Below the pieces are notes generated by a model. It worked only from the letters and a program-made list of their open reading frames with translations, ran no database searches and was not told the DNA's origin. A stretch of DNA of 64,000 nucleotides from Siphonodentalium dalli (Eukaryota; Mollusca; Scaphopoda; Gadilida; Siphonodentaliidae), in the NCBI GenBank assembly GCA_032622095.1, contig CP136069.1, positions 167,764,394 to 167,828,393 of the forward strand, written 5' to 3'. The position numbers were made by a program, and so were the translations under genes. Of the stretch, positions 25,700-37,122 are shown in pieces. The first letter of the stretch is position 1. Each line of letters opens with the position of its first letter.

Positions 25700-26500
25700 A
25701 TTCTAAAATCTCCATTACATGGAGCGAAATAAAGAGCGTATATGATGTAGACTGGTGTATAAATACTTAGTTATTTCTTTTCATCAATTATATGTATTGT
25801 AACTCCTATAAATATAGTCTGTTATACAGAGTAAACATGTACCACGTGGCAGTCTCACGATAGGCATACTATGTGAAAACATGTGCATATCACATATTCT
25901 TTTTACCGTTCATTCGTACGTAATCCAACCTCTCTGTTAATACACAGGCATCAAACCATTGGTGTGGAAAAGACCTACTATGTGAATGCGTGTATTTACT
26001 TGATGTATACTAGGCCATTCATATTATTACTCTGAAATCTCCATTGCATGGAGCGAAATAAAGAGCGTGTATGACGTAGATTGGTGTATAAATGCTTAGT
26101 GATTTCTTTCCATCAATTATATGTATTGTAACTCCCATAAATATAGTCTGTTATACAGAGTAACCATGTAAAACGTGACAGTTTCACGATAGGTCTACTA
26201 TGTGAAAGCATGTGTATATCACATATTTTTTTTGCAATTCATTCGTATATAATCCAAGCTCTCTGTTAATACAGAGGCGTCAAAACATTGGTGTGGAACA
26301 GACCTACTATGTGGACGCGTGTATTTGCTTGATGTATACTGGTTCATTCATAGTATTACTCTAAATTCTCCATTACATGGAGCAAAATAAAGAGCGTATA
26401 CGATGTATTCTTTTCATAAATTATATGTATTTTGACTCCTGTAAATAGTCTGTTATACAGATGAACCGTGTACCACGTGACGGTCTCGCAAAAGGTGTAT
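25700..26500 (+). repeat. Tandem units of about 330 bp upstream of the gene, left arm
   Basis: Three units start with CATGGAGCGAAATAAAGAGC (near 25718, 26047 and 26377; the third has AGCAAAAT). Each continues with GTATAAAT, AATATAGTCTGTTATACAGA, GTGACAGTCTCACG-like text and GTGTGGAAAAGACC. The third unit is shortened. They lie upstream of the gene in both arms and could act as regulatory repeats, which is inference only. The mirror is at about 29806-30606. Confidence 0.87.
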
Positions 26501-27457
26501 AAACATGTATTCAATGTATTCTTTAATAAGTCATTTCTCTATTATTTTCGTTCATTTTAGTAGTAATATTGGTAGAAATGTAGTCTGAAATCGTCTGTAT
26601 AGCGTCATATAGCTTTATTGGTGAATACGTCCATATTTCTTAAAGTACAGTACATATTCATAATGTCAGGCATTATCAGCCAACTATTTATAGAAATACC
26701 TGTTATATGAGATCATATCGTAGCTGAATCTGGGATGCGACCTACCTCAACGGCGAAGTGCGCTCAAATGAAGTTACACATATTATATGAGCCATTATAT
26801 GGATCGATGAGGTGTTATCTCAGTATGTCCGTACAATATTAGTAAACTACACCCCCTACCTATTACGTATACCAAGCGAGCGAAACAAACATGACATATC
26901 GATTATGTATATATAGTGATGAATCTATGCCTGGTCTCACAGACAAATGTTCATATTTAGAGTAAATACATATGTGTATCATTTAATGTAATGTCAGCAA
27001 ATGTATAGAAACGCAGCGTTCAAAATAGTAAAATGTTTACATTTTTTACTTAAAATTTCATTGTTTATGGTTAATTTCCTGTTATGAAACGTGTCATTTT
27101 ATAAACGCGTAATACGCAATAAAAAAAATACCTGTTTGACAAAACTTTTAAACGCTATTATGACTATATTTGGCGAATAAAAAGGGGGCTATTTGACGTA
27201 GTACAACAACGCGAAATGACTACTTTTTTAAACGCGAATTTGAAACAAAACTAATATACAAAAGAATTTTAAACTAAATAATAAGTTTGGTTGATGTATT
27301 TTCTCACAAAGAAGCGCTCGTATACGATGTAGCGGTATGTTACAGAGTTATCGTTCTTTTCGAGCCTAAAAAAAGCGCACACCGGCCCCCTCCCTCTCCC
27401 CTCGTTTTAAAAGGGGCGGGGTTAAGGGGAGCGATCGCGCGTCACGAAAAAATGTCA
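26501..27457 (+). other. Inner AT-rich part of the left arm, no gene recognised
   Basis: The segment is AT-rich with several TTTAAACGC-like words, and ends in a GC-rich boundary with GGGGCGGGG near 27412 and GCGATCGCGCGTCACG at 27431. No ORF of note is present. The arm stops at TGTCA (27453-27457). Confidence 0.7.
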
Positions 27458-28847
27458 TAGAAGATAAGTATAAGTCAGAGGAAATGGATGGGGGAAACGA
27501 CACAGTATGAGGGGTAATGGAGTGTGGGAAATGGGGATGGGATGATATGACCGTGTATTAATTGGAGATGATAATGGATTAGGTAGTGTACACTGTTCAT
27601 GGTTTTTAATATATGAATTAACATATAGTGAAGAGCTTAGGAGGCTAGGAAAAGCCACTCAATATAGGTTTATACATGTATATGGTGCAAAAAGGGGAAG
27701 GAGATGGGGAGAGCGAGAGGCAAGAAATTGGGGCAGAAGGTTATAATTTGTAGAAAATATTGAGGTGTAAGCCTTACTTTCCTAGGAAAACATTGGGATT
27801 GTTGTGGGTAGAACAGAGGTAAAATAATAGTTGTATAAAATGGGAAAAGGGAGACATGAAAAGAATGAAAGGTGCTTATGGGAAAAAAGGGTAAAGGGGC
27901 AGTGGGAGAGTGTATAGAGGTGTATAGCGAAGAGTATAGGAGGCTAAGAAAAGCCACTAAACATAGGTTTATACATGTGTAAAAAGGGGAAGGCGATGGG
28001 GAGAGTGAGAGGCAAGTAAATGGGAGCAGAAGGGTATAATTTGGAGAAAACATTGAGTAGTAAGCATTATTTTCCTAGGAAAACATTGGGATTGTTGTGG
28101 GAAGAACAAAGTGTTTAGAGGTACAAAAGGGGAAAGTAAAAAAGAATGAAAGGTGGTTATGTGGAGAAATGTAAATGGGGTATTGGGTACAATGAATAGA
28201 GGTGTATAGCGGAGAGCTGGGGTGGGGGACATGTACATAATTAAAGTAGATGAGATAAGAATAATCATTGAGTATATACCTAAATCATATGAAATGTGGG
28301 GGTTTTGCTTTGGAAGGAGAGGGATAACCATGATTGCAGACAGTAATTAGAGGGTAAGAGCCGGCAAGGGGCTTAAAATAGTATAGAAAATAAAATGGCA
28401 TCAGATAGAGGAAAGCAGAGGGAGTGAGAAAAGAGGGCCATAGGGGTAAAAGTATAACTAAATCATATCAACTGGGGTGAAGAGGGAACGAGATGGGTAA
28501 AAAGGGACATATATATATATAATTTAGGTGTAAGCAGTTGGTCGAAAACATAGGGGATGTAACGCGACAAAAGAGTAAACATGAAGCAGAGAATAACTGG
28601 AAAGTATTACGTATATGTGTATGAACTTGGGGGTTTGTGTATTAAGGATACAGTAGTAAAAAGGAGAACACATGCAGAATGGTGTAAACTTATAGGAAAT
28701 GACAGGGACATAGGGCAAAGAACATGAATGATGCACAGAGTAGCATAAAGATGATGCTAAGAAGTTCGGAAGGGAAGGGGTTATATTGGGTAAGGGTAAA
28801 AGTAGAATTGTGGTAAATATGTAGAAGGGTTATGTGTGAAATGGGGG
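27458..28847 (+). other. Purine-rich central spacer of the palindrome
   Basis: This 1390 bp stretch separates the arms and has no inverted counterpart. The plus strand is strongly purine-rich (GGGGAAGGAGATGGGGAGAG and similar), unlike the arms. It contains an internal direct repeat: 27630-27820 matches 27929-28110, with further echoes (AAGAATGAAAGGTG near 27861 and 28143; TAGAGGTGTATAGCG near 27915 and 28197), giving a period of about 285-300 bp. Minus-strand ORFs of 67-127 codons are proline, serine and leucine rich, as expected from any pyrimidine-rich strand. I do not call them genes. Confidence 0.8.
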
Positions 28848-29805
28848 TGACATTTTTTTCGTGACGCGCGATCGCTCCCCTTAACCCCGCCCCTTTTAAA
28901 ACGAGGGGAGAGGGAGGGGGCCGGTGTGCGCTTTTTTTAGCCTCGAAAAGAACGATAACTCTGTAACATACCGCTACATCGTATACGAGCGCTTCTTTGT
29001 GAGAAAATACATCAACCAAACTTATTATTTAGTTTAAAATTCTTTTGTATATTAGTTTTGTTTCAAATTCGCGTTTAAAAAAGTAGTCATTTCGCGTTGT
29101 TGTACTACGTCAAATAGCCCCCTTTTTATTCGCCAAATATAGTCATAATAGCGTTTAAAAGTTTTGTCAAACAGGTATTTTTTTTATTGCGTATTACGCG
29201 TTTATAAAATGACACGTTTCATAACAGGAAATTAACCATAAACAATGAAATTTTAAGTAAAAAATGTAAACATTTTACTATTTTGAACGCTGCGTTTCTA
29301 TACATTTGCTGACATTACATTAAATGATACACATATGTATTTACTCTAAATATGAACATTTGTCTGTGAGACCAGGCATAGATTCATCACTATATATACA
29401 TAATCGATATGTCATGTTTGTTTCGCTCGCTTGGTATACGTAATAGGTAGGGGGTGTAGTTTACTAATATTGTACGGACATACTGAGATAACACCTCATC
29501 GATCCATATAATGGCTCATATAATATGTGTAACTTCATTTGAGCGCACTTCGCCGTTGAGGTAGGTCGCATCCCAGATTCAGCTACGATATGATCTCATA
29601 TAACAGGTATTTCTATAAATAGTTGGCTGATAATGCCTGACATTATGAATATGTACTGTACTTTAAGAAATATGGACGTATTCACCAATAAAGCTATATG
29701 ACGCTATACAGACGATTTCAGACTACATTTCTACCAATATTACTACTAAAATGAACGAAAATAATAGAGAAATGACTTATTAAAGAATACATTGAATACA
29801 TGTTT

Positions 29806-30606
29806 ATACACCTTTTGCGAGACCGTCACGTGGTACACGGTTCATCTGTATAACAGACTATTTACAGGAGTCAAAATACATATAATTTATGAAAAGAATA
29901 CATCGTATACGCTCTTTATTTTGCTCCATGTAATGGAGAATTTAGAGTAATACTATGAATGAACCAGTATACATCAAGCAAATACACGCGTCCACATAGT
30001 AGGTCTGTTCCACACCAATGTTTTGACGCCTCTGTATTAACAGAGAGCTTGGATTATATACGAATGAATTGCAAAAAAAATATGTGATATACACATGCTT
30101 TCACATAGTAGACCTATCGTGAAACTGTCACGTTTTACATGGTTACTCTGTATAACAGACTATATTTATGGGAGTTACAATACATATAATTGATGGAAAG
30201 AAATCACTAAGCATTTATACACCAATCTACGTCATACACGCTCTTTATTTCGCTCCATGCAATGGAGATTTCAGAGTAATAATATGAATGGCCTAGTATA
30301 CATCAAGTAAATACACGCATTCACATAGTAGGTCTTTTCCACACCAATGGTTTGATGCCTGTGTATTAACAGAGAGGTTGGATTACGTACGAATGAACGG
30401 TAAAAAGAATATGTGATATGCACATGTTTTCACATAGTATGCCTATCGTGAGACTGCCACGTGGTACATGTTTACTCTGTATAACAGACTATATTTATAG
30501 GAGTTACAATACATATAATTGATGAAAAGAAATAACTAAGTATTTATACACCAGTCTACATCATATACGCTCTTTATTTCGCTCCATGTAATGGAGATTT
30601 TAGAAT
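29806..30606 (-). repeat. Tandem units of about 330 bp upstream of the gene, right arm
   Basis: Mirror of 25700-26500; the CGCTCTTTATT words lie near 29911, 30240 and 30569. The same three-unit structure and the same shortened unit are kept. Confidence 0.87.
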
Positions 30607-30709
30607 AATAATATGAAATATGACTAGTATACATCAAGTTGTTGTACGGTTGTTATCATACCGCTTGTCCGTGTATAGTTAAATTGAACGATGGGTTTTG
30701 ATTGGTTGT

Positions 30710-30717
30710 TATAAATA
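30710..30717 (+). promoter_or_regulatory. TATA box with adjoining CCAAT motif, right gene
   Basis: TATAAATA lies 168 bp before the ATG at 30885, with ATTGG (inverse CCAAT) at 30701-30705. A transcription start near 30740 and a 5' leader of about 145 bp would follow if this is the functional box. Confidence 0.5.
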
Positions 30718-30884
30718 GTATAATAAGAAATAAATACTTTTCCGAGCGTCTTTAGAGTGTGAACGCTATGTATAGTATGAGCACCGATTGTATAACACTG
30801 GTGCTAATTTTGTGAGAAACTCACGATCAATACCCCGTGTTGTAGTGGATTACCTCGAATAAACAGAGTGTTTCGTAATGACTT

Positions 30885-31490
30885 ATGGAGGTAATTGATA
30901 TGCTACCAGCAGAAATGCGTCAGAAAGTGTACAAAGCTTTAGTTAACTCATCAACACTATGTGAAGAAATCAAGAATGAATTACAGCAAACTTGGTTTCG
31001 AAGGGAGGAGAAGCTAATAATAAAGTTAATTTTGGAAGGACATTTTGTTGATGGTAGAGAGAGATTGGAATCTTTGTTGGAGAGAACAGAATTTGAAACA
31101 GATTTCTTACTAGATATTGTGGATCAACTGTTCTCTGACTGTTGGCTAATTAGAGGTATTGCTAAAAATAACGATATACGTGGGATTCGTGAACTCGTTG
31201 GAGATAACTTTGTTCGAATTTCTGTTTACAAGGACGTGTTTTTCAATGAAAGAAGTCGGATATTCGAAGAAGAAACATCAATATGCGGTTACATCATTCT
31301 CCCAGAACCTTGTGAAATTTTCACGATTGAAAAGATGTTTAATGAACAACTAGTATTGGATTACATTGTAAACACAACTAAAACTATTTCAGAACTAGAT
31401 AGTGAACTCATTTGGACCTTGGGAATAATCAGGAATTATGGTGATTATAGACTGAAAACTAAAAAGCTTGGTTCTGAACCACAGACCTAA
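30885..31490 (+). CDS. Conserved-looking hypothetical protein, 201 aa, right arm copy
   Basis: Identical in predicted protein to the left-arm copy on the minus strand. The start is the first ATG (TTATGGAGG context) after the TATA box; the stop is TAA, followed by the CAGTGATCACTG palindrome and an AATAAA at 31628. The ORF has no intron-like interruption, so it is probably a single-exon gene, as is common for mobile or viral cargo. The leucine and glutamate rich helical first half resembles small adaptor-type domains in general character, but I could not match it to any named fold. Having two identical copies means neither has visibly decayed since the arms were last equal. A second frame inside it (31159-31353) is a shadow. 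Confidence 0.75.
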   Translation: MEVIDMLPAEMRQKVYKALVNSSTLCEEIKNELQQTWFRREEKLIIKLILEGHFVDGRERLESLLERTEFETDFLLDIVDQLFSDCWLIRGIAKNNDIRGIRELVGDNFVRISVYKDVFFNERSRIFEEETSICGYIILPEPCEIFTIEKMFNEQLVLDYIVNTTKTISELDSELIWTLGIIRNYGDYRLKTKKLGSEPQT

Positions 31491-31627
31491 CTCAGTGATC
31501 ACTGACGAGTACCACTTACAACCGTAGGCATCGCTTACCTGTGTTTGCTGAACATACTGCTACATACTAGAAATAGGTTACACAGAGCGAGTCAGCAAAA
31601 CCTGTTCTGTGTGTTAAGTGATCAAAT

Positions 31628-31633
31628 AATAAA
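31628..31633 (+). terminator. Poly(A) signal AATAAA of the right 201-codon gene
   Basis: AATAAA occurs about 140 bp after the stop codon, in the context TCAAATAATAAAGTATAA. It is the first such hexamer downstream that I noticed on this strand. Confidence 0.55.
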
Positions 31634-32178
31634 GTATAATTTACCTCATTTCCTTCTTCTTTAGTCATGAATGTACCCCATGCGCTAAAAAATAGCTTAC
31701 CATTGGGGATATTGGCTGTGGTGATTTAACCATCGACTAGTGTATTAGAAGCTGTGTTTCGTATAGTGATGTATATGAACACTCCAAACAAAAGTATATA
31801 CGATAATTGGTTACCAATTAAAAAGTTGAACAACAATAAAGAGTTCATGTATATGAAATGAACGTTTAAAAAATACATCTAGTAAATACACACGTCCATA
31901 TACCATGTCTTTTCCAGACCAATGTTTGATACCCACCTATATATACCGTGTTTGGGGAATGAAATGTGTCCCCATAATAGGTCTTTTGTGACATGAGACT
32001 GTCACATGGTCAATGGTTCTTCTGTATAACAGACGATATTTAGAGGATTTAAACTACATATACTTGGTGACAAGAATACAGAACCTCAGTTCCTACTTCT
32101 TTAGGCATAAAATCGCTTGTTATCCCATATCTATAAATAGCTTACCGCGTGGTTTATGAACAGAACAAAAGGTTTTGT

Positions 32179-32727
32179 AAGACTATAGGTTCATAGAATT
32201 ACACAGACAAAGACCCTGTGTTTCAGACAATAGATCCATAGAAATATACAGACAAATGGTCCCGTATTTAAGACAACAGATCCATAGAATTACACTGACA
32301 AAGGGTCCCAGAATTAAGACAATAGATTCATAGAATTACACAGACAGAGGCCCCGTATTTCAGACAATAGGTCCATAGAAATACACAAAGGCTCCGTATT
32401 TCAGACAATAGATCCATAGAAATATACAGACGAAAGGTCCCGTATTTAAGACAACAGATCCATAGAATTACACTGACAAAGGGTCCCATAATTAAGACAA
32501 TAGATCCATAGAATTACACAGACAAAGGCCCCGTATTTCAGACAATATGTCCATAGAATTACAGACACAGGCCCTGTATTTCAGACAATAGGTCCATAGA
32601 ATTACACAGACAAAGGCCCCTTATTTCAGACAATAGGTCCATAGAATTACACAGACAATAGATCCATAGAAATACGACAAAGGGCCCCAAAATTAAGACT
32701 ATATGTTCATAGAGACAAAGGCCCCAT
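32179..32727 (-). repeat. 45 bp minisatellite, right arm
   Basis: Mirror of 23579-24127, reading as ACAGACAAAGGCCCC and TTTCAGACAATAGGTCCATA on the plus strand. Unit order and variants match the left arm. Confidence 0.93.
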
Positions 32728-33105
32728 AAAATGAGGCCGCAATATAGACTGTCTACCTGGATCTTAGTATGCTTAATCTACCCTCAATATTCTATAGACA
32801 CGTAATCGATTAGAGAATGAACATCGCTCGGTTAGATTATATGTCCAAATAAGGCCATGGAGACCTATCATATTCCAAGTACATAACATTTATGCATAGT
32901 TTTAATATGTTATAATTTGAAAGGAAATTTGCCTTATATATAACAAATACGACTGCTTTAGACCAGATTTTGACATTCTAAATGATACAAATGCTTGCAT
33001 ATTAGTCAAAGTGAAGAGTGAGGGCGCATTTTTTAAAGTAAATAACACCGTATCATTAACAGAAACGAAACAATCGACCGCGGGTTACAATACTACGAGC
33101 GTCTG

Positions 33106-34166
33106 TTTTGATGGACACGCTGCATTATATTTAAATGAGGTGTACCTTTAAGGTATAATAGTCCGCTATTATAGGAAATGGGAGCCATTTATGAAGTGAA
33201 TAACAATCAATACCTTCATTTCCTACAAGAGTACCTCGAATGAATACGTGACGTATAATTTGAAAGACCCAATGAATTAAATGAACTTTATACGGTTGAT
33301 ACGTCCAGCCAGATATGTAATGTATTAGCTGATTATATAATTTCCGAAAGTGACGTGTGCCTTTAAGGCACGTGACCCAAATGTGGTCCAGCGTATGACG
33401 CATTTATGAAGTGAATAACACAACGATTACCTTCATTTCGTACAGGGTTACCTCGAATGAACACGCTACGTATAACTTACAAAACGATGGGACCTTCAGA
33501 TAATTTTGAAAATAAAGAGCGTTTTATTAATGAATAATTAGGTTTAAATCACGGGTACCTTTAAGGTATGTGAACCAAATGTAGTGTATCGTCTGAACCA
33601 TTTCTGGAGTAATGACAAAGCAAAACCCTACATTCATACATTGCTGCATCGAATTAACCTGCGTTTAAATTGAATACCATTTTGTTTAAATGAGCTTACT
33701 ATGGTTGATATGTTCAACCATATATGTAATGTGTTAACTTGTGCATCGAATGTACGCGTGACGTATAACTTTAAGGCTAATATGCTAAGAGATGTTGTCA
33801 TTTAATGTCCATGATGGCAATTTCATATGAATGAAAGCATGCATATTGCTAAAATCAATATCAAAATTCAGACAATTTTGAAAATAAAGAGCGTTTTTTA
33901 TTTATTATTTATAGTTCCATTAGGTTTAAATGCTTAATTTTAAACATACTTTAGTAAACGATAGAGATTCAGACACTTTTTGAAAATAAAGAGCGTTTAT
34001 ATCGATGGATACGCTGAATTAGGTTAAAGTGACGTGTACCTTTAAGGTAAGTGTCCACAAGTATAATAGTACGCTATATGAACCATTTATGAAGTGAATA
34101 ACAATCAATAACTCCATTCATACATTGTTGCATCGAATGGACAATGTCAGACGGGACAGGTGGAGA
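33106..34166 (-). repeat. Divergent units of roughly 250 bp, right arm
   Basis: Mirror of the left-arm cluster, with GTGACGTGTACCTTTAAGG words near 33135, 33350, 33550, 33765 and 34030. Confidence 0.8.
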
Positions 34167-34665
34167 TAACTTCAATTTGTTTACAAAGAGTGCATATGTC
34201 AAATCTATTATCGATTGTCCAATTGATTGACGCGCATTGAGTAACAATTTCAAATGAATTAGATGAAAGCAGATTTTCTGTTCACGCTGTTTCTTTATGA
34301 TAAACTTTATATAGTAAATGCAACTGTATATAATAGCGTCTATTGAATATACGCTAGATGTTTGCCAAATGACATGTTGTCTGATAAAACAGATAAACTT
34401 TTGAATATAATTATTTCCACAATGCTCGGTTTTCATATTCTAAGAACGCGCGATTTGTGATTCATTTAACCTCCGGAAGGCTCGAATTTTATATGATGTT
34501 TAAACATACTGTTGGACGGGAGTGAAATGGTCATATATACACACAACCCATGTATGATTATGTTTGTTAATTGACATTTTGGAAAGCAAACGAGATTTAA
34601 GAGAATTTCAATAATTATAGCAGTTACACATTCATCATATACATGTGTTGCTCATGTGTGAGGGT

Positions 34666-34918
34666 GTGTGAGGGGAACATTCAACCAGAAAACGCAGCTA
34701 ACATTCAACCAGACAAAACTGCTAATATTCAACCATCGAACGCAGCTAATGGTCAACCAGCAAATGTAGCTAGCATTCAACCAGCGGTTACGGGTACGAA
34801 AGTTTACTGAAATATAATTAATAAGCTCCAAAATGACCATCAAAACGGCCCTTCTTCACATATTCAACCAGACATAGCAGTTACTATTCAACCAGACATA
34901 GCATTTAATATTCAACCA
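34666..34918 (-). repeat. 24 bp minisatellite, right arm
   Basis: Mirror of 21388-21640, with ATTCAACCA as the repeating core on the plus strand. Confidence 0.85.
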
Positions 34919-34993
34919 TCAAATGCAGATATGAATTCCATTGTTCGGGGAACGTGTGGTGTGGGTGAATAAATTAGTCAGGTTTGGGCACGC

Positions 34994-35188
34994 TTTCGAA
35001 AACGCGCGGTCTAAGCAGGTGCACGAGGCGTGCGTGACGCTAAATAATTGTGGCGGGACTCCATTGTTTCAGGATAGCGTGGTCTAACCAGGTGACTCTG
35101 CAGGTGCAAGATTCCATTGTTTCAGGATAGCGTGGTCTAACCAGGTGACTATGCAGGTGCATCGAAAACGCGCGGTCTAAGCAGGTGC
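34994..35188 (-). repeat. GGTCTAAGCAGGTG repeats, right arm
   Basis: Mirror of 21118-21312, with two near-identical blocks containing CATTGTTTCAGGATAGCG. Confidence 0.8.
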
Positions 35189-35566
35189 ACGATTCACGTG
35201 TGGTTCTATCATTGGCGCTCGGTTATCAGAATAATTCTGGTGGCCATTGTTGTTCGAATAAGGAGGAGTTTCGGTACCCTATCATATAATTAAGAATGAG
35301 CGACTTTAATTAATTAAAACCTATCAAATAATTAAGAACGAAAAGGAGGGGCTTCATTAATTCATTCTACCATTCATATAAGTGAGAAGGAAAAGGATGG
35401 GTTTTCATACAATAAGGACCCCTAATAAACCCCTACCATTGGCCCATTAAGACAATAGGGCGAAACAAAGGGGGACAAAGGACCCATTGACGCAATGTGG
35501 AACCTTTAGAAATGGGAGGACCTTAAGACACGCCCCTTTTAGCCCCAGCCAGACGTCTTATCATCA

Positions 35567-35572
35567 GGCGCG
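35567..35572. repeat. Candidate target-site duplication, right
   Basis: GGCGCG directly follows the right end of the palindrome and is a direct repeat of 20734-20739. Confidence 0.6.
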
Positions 35573-35745
35573 TATATAGAGCGGCGTATATGGGCAGTGC
35601 AAAGGGGGGGGGCGGACATCGGAGCGCGTTACAGGCCCCTGTGACTTCACTACTAAATAACGTGTAGATATCGATTTGGTGACGTCACTCATATGAAAGA
35701 GTTGTCAGTTACTAAGGCACTAAGAGGCAATCTAATTAATAATTA

Positions 35746-35892
35746 GGATATTACTTGGTTGGTTTGATAGTATAGGCCTGATATCAATCATCGATAACCT
35801 CATTTCAGTCTTCGGCCTTCGGTCTCAGGCTGATATATGAGGTTACCTCGGATTGATATGGGGCCTAATATCAAACCAACCAAGTAATATCC
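35746..35892. mobile_element. 147 bp inverted-repeat element with TA flanks
   Basis: GGATATTACTTGGTTGGTTT at the left is matched exactly in inverse at the right, and homology continues imperfectly (GATATCAATC, TAACCTCAT) to about 60 bp per arm around a CTTCGG-rich loop. TA lies on both sides (35744-35745, 35893-35894). The size, inverted ends and TA duplication fit a Tc1/mariner-type MITE; the family assignment is inference. Confidence 0.85.
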
Positions 35893-35894
35893 TA

Positions 35895-37122
35895 TAAATA
35901 GTCCATGATTGACAAGCATCGCATTTGCACGGAGAAGTGTATTATATGTACATCAATAATGTACTGATATTTCAGTCTTCTGACATTTGATTATCACTTG
36001 GATAGTATCGGTATTAGAATTGGAATGAAGCTTTCATCAGATGTACACGCATGCGTACTTAAAAATGTATAAAAAATAGTCCCCATGCAATCCATTAAAT
36101 GGGTATGACTATATGCACACATTTGGGTTCTTTCAGACGCATATATATAGTTATTCATGTTGTTAATAATAAACACATCCCTGGGCATATAATCTAGAAA
36201 TTATAATAAAGAATGATTGTGTAACTTAATAAGATAATTGAATCAGTTAAGTAAAGAACTGTCGATCGTTTGATAACATGCATGAGTATGAAACTGGCAA
36301 CGTTTCGTTCCATTTATTCGCTTCCCCACACTTTCCTGAGTAGATTGTTCGTAGGACACCATATGCACACTTCTTTTGAGAATTTGGTAGTGATGACTCT
36401 GTCATTGCGACATATATAAACTGTGGAAGATATAAAATTCATTTTCAAGTAAGAAAATAGTCAACTCATTATATCCGCTGGCTAAAATGGATCGAAACTG
36501 GTGTGAAAATGTGAATATCCGTGTGTGTGACGTGAGCGTTACCCGCAGTATTTGCGTTACCTTTTTTATATAACTAGGTTTATGACAAACAATTGTTAAC
36601 AATTTGCCAACAAGTGCATATTAAAAATATCCCAGAGACATTTTGTTTCTCGTGCACTATTTAAATGAATAGTTTAGCTCCGTTTAGCGACTGTATTGAC
36701 GATTAAGGTGAAATTGTTTGAGCGCAATCGCAACTTGCTATACGTCGACAATAGGCAAGTTAAACTAGTTGGGGAGGCATCACGAAGAACTCGAAACATC
36801 TAATGGAAATTTATCTAATCGTTCCATTTTATTTTTTTACTCCGCCTTCTCTCCGGTGGGTCTACTAGTGGTCAATTGAACAACACAGTTATACATAACT
36901 CAGTACTTACTTTGAGGTGATAAATCCGTCGGCCATTTGTACACTAAAAATAGTAACCACGTGACCGAGTTTGGTGGCCCTGTATATGCTTTCATGTTTA
37001 TAGGGCGGGGGAAATGTTATGGTTCGTTTCGGTATCTGTAACCGGAACAAGCATTCCGTGCTTTAAATTGGTACGAAGTAAAATAGAAGAAATGTGCTCT
37101 TCGTAATTTCGCATACATTATA
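35895..37122. other. No gene or clear repeat recognised
   Basis: Only short ORFs in several frames are present. A G run lies just before this interval (near 35606). Nothing further can be supported. Confidence 0.5.

Larger units (their letters stand above)
20740..27457 (+). repeat. Left arm of the giant palindrome
   Basis: The arm is about 6.72 kb. In order from the outer end it holds an AT-rich terminus, CACCTG repeats, a 24 bp minisatellite, units of about 250 bp, a 45 bp minisatellite, the 201-codon gene on the minus strand, units of about 330 bp and an AT-rich inner segment. By eye I found only about eight differences from the right arm. Five of these lie in the outer 260 bp (two near the tip, then near 20776, 20842 and 20993); others are near 25514 and 27365, plus the A-run length near 27450. 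Confidence 0.95.
20740..35566. mobile_element. 14.8 kb giant inverted-repeat element carrying a duplicated gene
   Basis: Bases 20740-27457 are the reverse complement of 28848-35566; a base at x on the left pairs with 56306 minus x on the right, with a single 1 bp slip in an A run near the centre. Homology stops abruptly at both outer ends, at TGATAATAGGACG on the left and the inverse of TGATGATAAGACG on the right. The ends are flanked by the direct repeat GGCGCG. Inverted ends plus a short direct flank are the signature of a DNA transposon insertion, but terminal repeats of 6.7 kb are exceptional. No transposase, integrase or polymerase is encoded. A segmental palindrome formed by inverted duplication is the main alternative. 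Both readings agree on the structure; the mobile interpretation is inference. Confidence 0.7.
28848..35566 (-). repeat. Right arm of the giant palindrome
   Basis: Reverse complement of the left arm, beginning at TGACA (28848-28852). It holds the same elements in mirror order: the AT-rich inner part, units of about 330 bp, the gene on the plus strand, the 45 bp minisatellite, units of about 250 bp, the 24 bp minisatellite, the CACCTG repeats and the terminus. The two arms place the gene copies in divergent outward orientation, with promoters toward the centre. Confidence 0.95.

Noticed and set aside
27455-28736. Minus-strand ORFs in the palindrome centre (67, 127, 120 and 70 codons)
   Set aside because: They are low-complexity Pro/Ser/Leu/Phe frames as expected from a pyrimidine-rich strand. 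They overlap one another, and the internal DNA repeat does not keep one frame.
20740-35566. Palindrome as a pure assembly or sequencing artefact
   Set aside because: A hairpin-read artefact would not give different flanks, a unique centre, several arm differences and direct GGCGCG repeats at the ends. It cannot be fully excluded without reads.
20740-35566. Palindrome as a Polinton/Maverick or integrated large DNA virus
   Set aside because: The 6 bp flank, size and long inverted repeats are suggestive, but no polymerase, integrase, protease, ATPase or capsid gene is present and the ends do not begin AG. Only a distant non-autonomous relative remains possible.
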